Positions 1 to 4,584 of a stretch of DNA of 5,624 nt are shown here, one piece after another. The stretch is taken from NCBI GenBank assembly GCA_902782905.1, contig CACZPB010000259.1:1-5624 (forward strand), given 5' to 3'. Both the position numbers and the translations under genes were made by a program. Within the stretch, counting starts at the first letter, position 1; each line of letters starts with the position of its first letter. A model generated the notes under the pieces. It had not been told where the DNA came from, made no database searches, and saw only the letters and a program-made list of their open reading frames with translations. Origin of the DNA: an uncultured bacterium. Its GTDB lineage: Bacteria > Cyanobacteriota > Vampirovibrionia > Gastranaerophilales > Gastranaerophilaceae.

Positions 1-35
1 TTACTTTTTATAAAATTAACTATTTTTTTATACAT
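1..35 (-). CDS. 5' end of an unidentified minus-strand gene (partial, leaves the window)
   Basis: Eleven complete codons are visible, reading MYKKIVNFIKS and then Lys or Asn, before the sequence runs off the left edge. The start is well supported although the peptide is too short to identify. An AGGAGA ribosome binding site lies at 41-46 on the minus strand, about 5-6 bases before the ATG at 35-33, and a near-consensus promoter lies at 59-87. The short basic-hydrophobic start could be a cytoplasmic protein or the beginning of a membrane segment. Function is unknown. It runs in the same direction as the STAND nuclease gene but is separated from it by a terminator, so it is probably its own transcription unit. 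Confidence 0.55.
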   Translation of the reverse strand, partial: MYKKIVNFIKS

Positions 36-58
36 ATAAATCTCCTGTTTGCATAAAT

Positions 59-87
59 ATAATAACAAATTATTAAAAACCTGTCAA
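59..87 (-). promoter_or_regulatory. Sigma-A-type promoter for the left-edge gene
   Basis: On the minus strand there is a perfect -35 TTGACA (87-82), a 17-base spacer and a -10 TATTAT (64-59), five of six bases matching TATAAT. Transcription would begin near 52, giving a short leader that carries the AGGAGA ribosome binding site at 46-41 and the ATG at 35. Promoter, ribosome binding site and ATG are all in register, which strengthens each call. Confidence 0.65.
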
Positions 88-124
88 CATAAAATTAAAA
101 AACATGTTTTTATAAATATCAATA

Positions 125-158
125 AAAGAAGACGATAACCTGTGTCATCGTCTTCTTT
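125..158 (-). terminator. Rho-independent terminator, probably bidirectional
   Basis: A perfect 12-bp inverted repeat, AAAGAAGACGAT (125-136) and ATCGTCTTCTTT (147-158), encloses a 10-base loop (137-146). Read on the minus strand the stem runs into a T-rich tail (TTTTATTGATATTT, from 127 downward), which suits termination of transcripts arriving from the STAND nuclease gene or from the structured region at 161-280. Read on the plus strand the tail is weaker (TTTAATTT). It sits just upstream of the promoter at 59-87 and would shield the left-edge gene from read-through. Confidence 0.75.
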
Positions 159-160
159 AA

Positions 161-280
161 TTTGGGCCGCAGTGGACTGTCTTGACCTGTTCGCATTAAA
201 CGTGTCTTCGTGTTTTGCTTTTTGTGCTAATCGCACTTCAAAGCAAAAGCACTCCGCACTCTGCTCACAGGTCGCTTGTA
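161..280 (-). ncRNA. Candidate structured RNA or structured 3' UTR (GC-rich island)
   Basis: This stretch has 58 G/C in 120 bases inside DNA near 20-25% GC, and I see no credible ORF in it. Complementary arms are nested: GACCTGT (184-190) with ACAGGTC (267-273); TTTTGCTTT (213-221) with AAAGCAAAA (240-248), extended by GTG (210-212) with CAC (250-252) past one bulged base; and GTGC (224-227) with GCAC (233-236) around a 5-base loop. Read on the minus strand it ends directly in the terminator at 158-125, so a minus-strand small RNA of roughly 150-170 bases, or the structured tail of the STAND nuclease mRNA, fits best. No convincing dedicated promoter was found between 281 and 394. That remaining AT-rich stretch (17 of 80 bases G/C in 281-360) holds only a weak AT hairpin. 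No known RNA family was recognised, and the strand is inferred from the terminator. An alternative is a DNA-level palindromic element left by a mobile element. Confidence 0.33.
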
Positions 281-394
281 ATTTAACATACAGAACAAGA
301 TGTAATTAACTATGAGATGGAGATTTTAACTATAAAAATTTAATACGTCAGATTAATTTTAAAGGACATATTTGCTATTAAAAATCTTTGAAAA

Positions 395-2611
395 TTAATA
401 TTTATTATCAAATGAATTAAATAAATTCTTAATATTATTTTCTTCTTGTTCAATACCTAATAGAATATTACTATATGAATGACCGTATGATTTATTTTCT
501 TCTTGCTGATATTCAGATTTAATTTCTTCTAATTCTGATAATTCAGAAATCTTATCTTCAATATCTTCTAAGTCGTTTAGTAAGTCAAGTTTGTCATTTA
601 TTTCTTCTAATTTATCTTTTGCTTCTTCTAAATAATATAAATCATCTTCATAATCATAAATGGCATCTTCTTGTAATTGTTCAAATTTATCATTTATATT
701 ATCGATAATTTCTTGTACGGATGATTCATCAAGAATGTCACGCCATATATCAATAAACTTAGCTATGTTAACATAATCATCTAAGTCTTCAAGATTATCA
801 ATATCTAAATGAATTTTTTGCAAAATTTGATTTATAAAATTAATAACAATATTATTATTTTCAAAAAATGTTGTTCGCAGATTTGATAAAATTCCTTCAT
901 TATTATATGGATCTCTTTCATGATTTGAAATATAATCAAAAATATTCTGAAGTTCTGGTATTAAATCTTCATCACCGATTGAATCAATAATCCGAATCAT
1001 TAATTCCGTTACATTTGAATCATATTTTTTAGAATTTTGTATTTTTAATTTGTTAAAGAAAGAGTATGCATAATTTTCTTGTGACTTTTTCCTTGAAAAG
1101 TATGTATTATATAACCATCTGTATTGTTCTTGTCGACTACATAACTCTATAAATGAAGATAATAAATCATTTTTATATATATAATTTTCTATAAAATCTC
1201 TTATCGATGGATCTGCGAGATGAATACTATTTTTATTTATTGATATAAAATCACCATCTAATATTTTAATGGAGTTTTTATAATCTAAGCTACTTATTTT
1301 TTCTGAATATAATTTTTGACATATCATATTGCTAATTAATTGAATATCATTCTTGTCAAAAGCTAAATAATATTGAGGGAATGTTACTATTGCAAATAAT
1401 ATACTTCTGGTTTTGTTATCAATCTGATTTTCAAACGCATGGCACCATATTTCAGTTGGATTATCTAAATTCTTAATAAATTCAGAAAAGTAATTATGTG
1501 GTAATACTTCTCTATATCTCTTTTGCATTGTCATATAATCAATTATTCTCGGATTATAATTAGAATGTTTAATAATATCTAAATAATGTTCATTGTTTAC
1601 TATTGCTAAAATATATTCATATGGTAATTCAGAAAAATAAAGATGGCTATATAAAATCTCGGCTTTTATTTGTTTCGTATAACTTTTTAAGTCTATAACG
1701 CATTTCTTGAAATCAAAATTATCAAATTTTTCATATAAAATTTTCTTTTGTTGCAAAATATATTCTCTTGTTGTCAATAACATTTTTTTATTTTTTGATT
1801 TATTAATTTTACTGATAAATAGTATTAACATAGAGTCTTCATTTTTTGTTAGATTAGTGGTGCCTAAAAAATCATCATAATAAAAAATTTGCTTTCTATT
1901 TGGATCCAAACTATATAAAGAAAATGCTTCTCGTATGTTTTCAGAAATATTTACAAATTCGTAACCCTTTATAACAAATTCCCATATCAACATTTCCGCA
2001 AGTGTAGTTTTCCCAACACCAGGAGCGCCTGATATAACTACACAATTTTCTTTTTCTAATATTTTATGAGCTTTATCTAAACTCGGATTTGGAACGAATC
2101 GTTTAATTTTTTCTGTAATTTCTTCAAATTTAAATATAGATTCATTAACTATATCACTGTGTAAAATACGTTCTAAAACATTAGTGCTCGTCATCCATAA
2201 TTTAAAATGGCTATTTTCAATTTTTGGATATTTTTGTATTAAATTATTTAAATCATCTAAACCATATATATCACCTGTTGATAAAATGTATGGAGCACAA
2301 ACTTCTAATATTTTTGTTTTGTTTTGGGGGGTTAATGGTAAAGAAGTTACTATAATATATCTTTTGGGTAACAGTTTTTGAATTTTATTTACTTCTTTTT
2401 GTAAAGAAAAAAGTAGATTGTTAAATGTAGAGTTTTTATAATGTTTACATTGAATGATTAATTCATTTTTTGAGTTTTTTGCAAATCTTAAATCTATTCC
2501 CTGATCTCTTCCATTTTTAAAAGATTCTAAAGTTATGTTTAACTCTTTCTGCAAGAGATCTCTTGTTAGTTCTTCAAAATCTTTTGGTGATAAGGATTCA
2601 AAATTATACAT
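395..2611 (-). CDS. Mrr-type restriction endonuclease fused to an nSTAND3-like NTPase
   Basis: Encodes 738 residues. Residues 1 to about 125 form an Mrr_cat-like nuclease: the opening (LSPKDFEELTRDLL, 7-20) is typical of the family, followed by the active-site pattern GIDL (D40) and QCK (Q54, K56), the D...QxK variant of the PD-(D/E)XK fold. A STAND P-loop NTPase follows: Walker A GAPGVGKTT (195-203), Walker B IFYYDDFLG (242-250, with D246 and D247) and a sensor TTRE (280-283), closely resembling nSTAND3. Residues about 300-640 look alpha-helical and may be the sensor; residues 641-707 are an acidic coiled-coil-like tail. Known Avs proteins couple a nuclease, a STAND switch and a ligand-sensing C-terminus against phage; that role is inferred here, and this protein is much shorter than the Mrr-bearing Avs4 type. 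The start is supported by AAAAGGA (2626-2620) 8 bases upstream and by family alignment. It is divergent from the sce7726 operon and intact, with no transmembrane segment or signal peptide. Confidence 0.88.
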   Translation of the reverse strand: MYNFESLSPKDFEELTRDLLQKELNITLESFKNGRDQGIDLRFAKNSKNELIIQCKHYKNSTFNNLLFSLQKEVNKIQKLLPKRYIIVTSLPLTPQNKTKILEVCAPYILSTGDIYGLDDLNNLIQKYPKIENSHFKLWMTSTNVLERILHSDIVNESIFKFEEITEKIKRFVPNPSLDKAHKILEKENCVVISGAPGVGKTTLAEMLIWEFVIKGYEFVNISENIREAFSLYSLDPNRKQIFYYDDFLGTTNLTKNEDSMLILFISKINKSKNKKMLLTTREYILQQKKILYEKFDNFDFKKCVIDLKSYTKQIKAEILYSHLYFSELPYEYILAIVNNEHYLDIIKHSNYNPRIIDYMTMQKRYREVLPHNYFSEFIKNLDNPTEIWCHAFENQIDNKTRSILFAIVTFPQYYLAFDKNDIQLISNMICQKLYSEKISSLDYKNSIKILDGDFISINKNSIHLADPSIRDFIENYIYKNDLLSSFIELCSRQEQYRWLYNTYFSRKKSQENYAYSFFNKLKIQNSKKYDSNVTELMIRIIDSIGDEDLIPELQNIFDYISNHERDPYNNEGILSNLRTTFFENNNIVINFINQILQKIHLDIDNLEDLDDYVNIAKFIDIWRDILDESSVQEIIDNINDKFEQLQEDAIYDYEDDLYYLEEAKDKLEEINDKLDLLNDLEDIEDKISELSELEEIKSEYQQEENKSYGHSYSNILLGIEQEENNIKNLFNSFDNKY

Positions 2612-2619
2612 CTAACTAT

Positions 2620-2626
2620 TCCTTTT
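2620..2626 (-). promoter_or_regulatory. Ribosome binding site of the Mrr-STAND gene
   Basis: The minus strand reads AAAAGGA, with 8 bases between it and the ATG at 2611-2609. This fixes the start used for the 738-residue protein. Confidence 0.7.
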
Positions 2627-2664
2627 TCTTATTATATATAAAAATGGCTATAAAATAAATATTA

Positions 2665-2692
2665 TTTATAATTTAAATAATTTATGTGTTAA
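2665..2692 (-). promoter_or_regulatory. Likely promoter of the Mrr-STAND gene
   Basis: The minus strand carries TTAACA (2692-2687, five of six to the -35 consensus), a 16-base spacer and TATAAA (2670-2665, five of six to the -10 consensus). Transcription would start near 2658, leaving a leader of about 47 bases. Two rival readings exist: a perfect TTGACA at 2701-2696 with TTTAAA at 2677-2672 (spacer 18), and a TATAAT at 2636-2631 that lacks a good -35 and would start inside the ribosome binding site. Because the DNA is so AT-rich, -10 matches are cheap, so the exact pair is uncertain. Confidence 0.45.
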
Positions 2693-2757
2693 TATTGTCA
2701 AGGAAAATATCAATAAAATACAAGAGAGATTTTTGTAATGTATTAAGGTTTAAAACA

Positions 2758-2787
2758 TTGACAAATATGACATTATAGTGCGATAAT
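2758..2787 (+). promoter_or_regulatory. Promoter of the sce7726-sce7725-RES operon
   Basis: A perfect -35 TTGACA (2758-2763), an 18-base spacer, then TGC plus GATAAT (2779-2787): an extended -10 TG motif in the correct position and a -10 with five of six consensus bases. The expected transcription start is near 2794, only about 12 bases before the ATG at 2806, so the leader is very short. A small inverted repeat, ATTAT (2772-2776) and ATAAT (2783-2787), overlaps the -10 and could be an operator, but in DNA this AT-rich it may be chance. Confidence 0.7.
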
Positions 2788-2805
2788 ATAAAGAGATTAT
2801 TGATA

Positions 2806-3657
2806 ATGACAAGTTCGAACTTAATTTTAAATAGAGTTTTCTCTAAAAATACATTAAAAGCATTACTTAGTGGCGATAAAAAAGCGAGTAGTGTATATTA
2901 TGCTGTTATTAAGCGATATATTACAGAATATAAAAATAAAAAAAATAAGGAGTTAATAAGTGAAATCTATAAAACTTTAAAACATAGATATCGCAATGAA
3001 TATTATTATAAAAATACCTTATTAAATAACTTATTATTTAGATTTCATAATCCTTTAAAAACTACGGCATTAACCGAAATTCCAGTGTCTAAGTCTATTG
3101 CTGATTTTATATTATTAAACGGAAAAGCAACCGTATATGAAATAAAAACGGAATTAGATACTTTCGAAAGATTAGATTCCCAACTTACAAATTATTATAA
3201 GGCATTTGATAACGTCTGTGTTGTTGTTCCTGAAGCAAAATTAGATAATATTGAGAATAAGTTAGAGAACATCAATATAGGTATTTATTATATATCTAAA
3301 CGAGGAGCTCTGAAAGTATATAGGGAACCTGTCTCTTATGTTTCGGAATTAGATTATGAGATAATATTTAAAATTTTAAGAAAATATGAATATGAAAATA
3401 TAATTTCTAAATATTTCAAATTACCAGATGTATCTCAATTTAAATATTATAAAGCTTGCAAAGATTTATTTCAGCAAATACCATTAGATCTAATGTATTC
3501 TGATTTTAAGGAACAGTTAAAACAAAGAGCAAAAATAAGTATTGAGTTAATTGAATCTGTTCCTAAAGAAATAAAAAGTGTAGTTTATTTTTCTAAGTTA
3601 AAAGATTGTGAATATAAAGTGCTAGAATCATTTTTAGAAAGAAAGTATGGAGGTTAG
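2806..3657 (+). CDS. sce7726-family protein with a PD-(D/E)XK nuclease-like core
   Basis: Encodes 283 residues from ATG 2806. A TTG at 2800 is in frame, but it leaves only about 3 bases after the weak AAAGAGAT site (2790-2797); ATG 2806 leaves 8. The protein matches my recollection of the sce7726 family, uncharacterised proteins usually encoded beside an sce7725-family gene, as here. In the middle I read a nuclease signature: E91 in TEIP, D100 in SIADF, a beta-hairpin, E112-x-K114 in YEIKTE, and Q126 in SQLTNYY, followed by a hydrophobic strand (VCVVVPE). Glu, Asp, ExK and a downstream Gln in this order and spacing are typical of PD-(D/E)XK enzymes of the VRR-NUC and resolvase type. That assignment is my inference from the motif. 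The N-terminal 85 residues and the C-terminal part are helical and Lys/Tyr-rich. First gene of the operon; its last codons contain the ribosome binding site of the next gene. Confidence 0.83.
   Translation: MTSSNLILNRVFSKNTLKALLSGDKKASSVYYAVIKRYITEYKNKKNKELISEIYKTLKHRYRNEYYYKNTLLNNLLFRFHNPLKTTALTEIPVSKSIADFILLNGKATVYEIKTELDTFERLDSQLTNYYKAFDNVCVVVPEAKLDNIENKLENINIGIYYISKRGALKVYREPVSYVSELDYEIIFKILRKYEYENIISKYFKLPDVSQFKYYKACKDLFQQIPLDLMYSDFKEQLKQRAKISIELIESVPKEIKSVVYFSKLKDCEYKVLESFLERKYGG
3649..3654 (+). promoter_or_regulatory. Ribosome binding site that fixes the sce7725 start
   Basis: A perfect GGAGGT overlaps the last two sense codons of the sce7726 gene and stands 7 bases before ATG 3662. 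It shows that ATG 3662, not the in-frame ATG at 3647 that precedes the site, is the true start. It is much stronger than the site of the first gene, so translation of the second gene is probably higher and may be coupled to termination of the first. Confidence 0.85.
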
Positions 3658-3661
3658 AGAT

Positions 3662-4582
3662 ATGTATTTCCCATATTTAAGAGGTCGTCAATTTGAATTG
3701 ATTGCATTAAGAGAATTAGTTGAAAATCAACTTATAGGGAAACATATATACCCTGTAATTGAACCTGTTAAATTGTCTAGTACTTTAACCAAAACATTAG
3801 AAATATACAAAAAAAATGATAGAAATTTAACTATTATTATGAATCCTTGTGTAGGAAATCTTAATCATACAAAGTTAACAGATGAAGAAGATAAAGTCTG
3901 TAAATCAATGAATGAAATTATAAATGACTCTAAAATAAAAAAAGCTTTTCATCTAAGCAAGTTTATACCAGACTATACAGATAACATTCAAGATTTGATA
4001 TTAATTGCAAAAAATAGAGATACGGTAACTTCCTATAATGATATTTATTCAAGAGAAGTAGAACCATTGTATACTTTAATGTTAGATGAGTCCGATTTTA
4101 GGAGAACTATTCGCAATAAGCACAGAGTTTTATTATCCGACAATTTTAGAAAACAAGAAAAAAATGCGAATTATGAGAATGCTGATGAATTTTATACAAG
4201 AGATCACTTATATTATCAAGATGATGGTTATGTAGGTTTCTCTGATTTCTCAATAGTTGGAGATGAATATACGGAATCTGGATTTGCTCCTTATGCGGTA
4301 GCAATACATATAGTATATTTTGATGATAATAAAGAAATGAGGGTAAAACATTTTGTATCAGATACTAATGATGATTATTCTGATACAACAGGTAAATTCA
4401 ATGAAGCATTAGAAAAATTAATTAAATGGAATAAAGAAATGAAATTAGATACACATGCGATGAAAATATTCCAAAAATTATATGATGAAGAATCTTATCC
4501 CGGATTAGGAACTGTTAAAAAACTATCTATCATGCATCATATTGAACTTGTAAGTAGATTCCTTGATGAACAGGATAGCTAA
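3662..4582 (+). CDS. sce7725-family protein, function unknown
   Basis: Encodes 306 residues. The N-terminus, MYFPYLRGRQFELIALREL, is the hallmark start of the sce7725 family, followed by a conserved strand IYPVIEPVK and IIMNPCVG. The overall pattern (a Y-x-P-x-L opening and a P-x-I-E strand) recalls the Beta_protein family (Pfam PF14350), a distant relation that I infer and cannot test here. A second conserved block near residues 190-220 includes GFSDFSIVGDEY (192-203), then a strand AIHIVYF and VKHFVSD; the acidic residues D195, D201 and E202 could be functional. No transmembrane segment, signal peptide or known catalytic motif was seen. It starts 4 bases after the sce7726 stop and ends 2 bases before the RES gene, so the three are almost certainly cotranscribed and act together. 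Whether it is a sensor, an inhibitor of a neighbour, or an enzyme cannot be told from sequence. Confidence 0.85.
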   Translation: MYFPYLRGRQFELIALRELVENQLIGKHIYPVIEPVKLSSTLTKTLEIYKKNDRNLTIIMNPCVGNLNHTKLTDEEDKVCKSMNEIINDSKIKKAFHLSKFIPDYTDNIQDLILIAKNRDTVTSYNDIYSREVEPLYTLMLDESDFRRTIRNKHRVLLSDNFRKQEKNANYENADEFYTRDHLYYQDDGYVGFSDFSIVGDEYTESGFAPYAVAIHIVYFDDNKEMRVKHFVSDTNDDYSDTTGKFNEALEKLIKWNKEMKLDTHAMKIFQKLYDEESYPGLGTVKKLSIMHHIELVSRFLDEQDS

Positions 4583-4584
4583 TT

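Noticed and set aside
161..280. Integron attC site, retron RNA or CRISPR array
   Set aside because: There are no core-site sequences of an attC, no reverse transcriptase gene in the window, and no regularly spaced repeats.
335..360. AT-only hairpin (AAAATTTAAT with ATTAATTTT) as the terminator of the STAND nuclease gene
   Set aside because: It has no G-C pairs and one bulge; such pairings are expected by chance here. The terminator at 125-158 is far stronger.
2184..2381. 65-residue plus-strand open frame
   Set aside because: It lies wholly inside the Mrr domain of the minus-strand STAND nuclease gene, has no ribosome binding site and gives a composition typical of antisense reading.
2655..2669. 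Inverted repeat ATAAAT-ATT-ATTTAT as an operator
   Set aside because: It is low-complexity AT sequence in an intergenic region full of similar matches, with no reason to prefer it.
2800..2805. TTG at 2800 as the start of the sce7726 gene
   Set aside because: It would be only about 3 bases from the possible ribosome site and about 6 bases from the predicted transcription start; ATG 2806 is better placed.
3647..3661. Upstream ATG at 3647 as the start of the sce7725 gene
   Set aside because: The ribosome binding site GGAGGT (3649-3654) lies downstream of this ATG, and the family N-terminus begins with MYFPYL at 3662.
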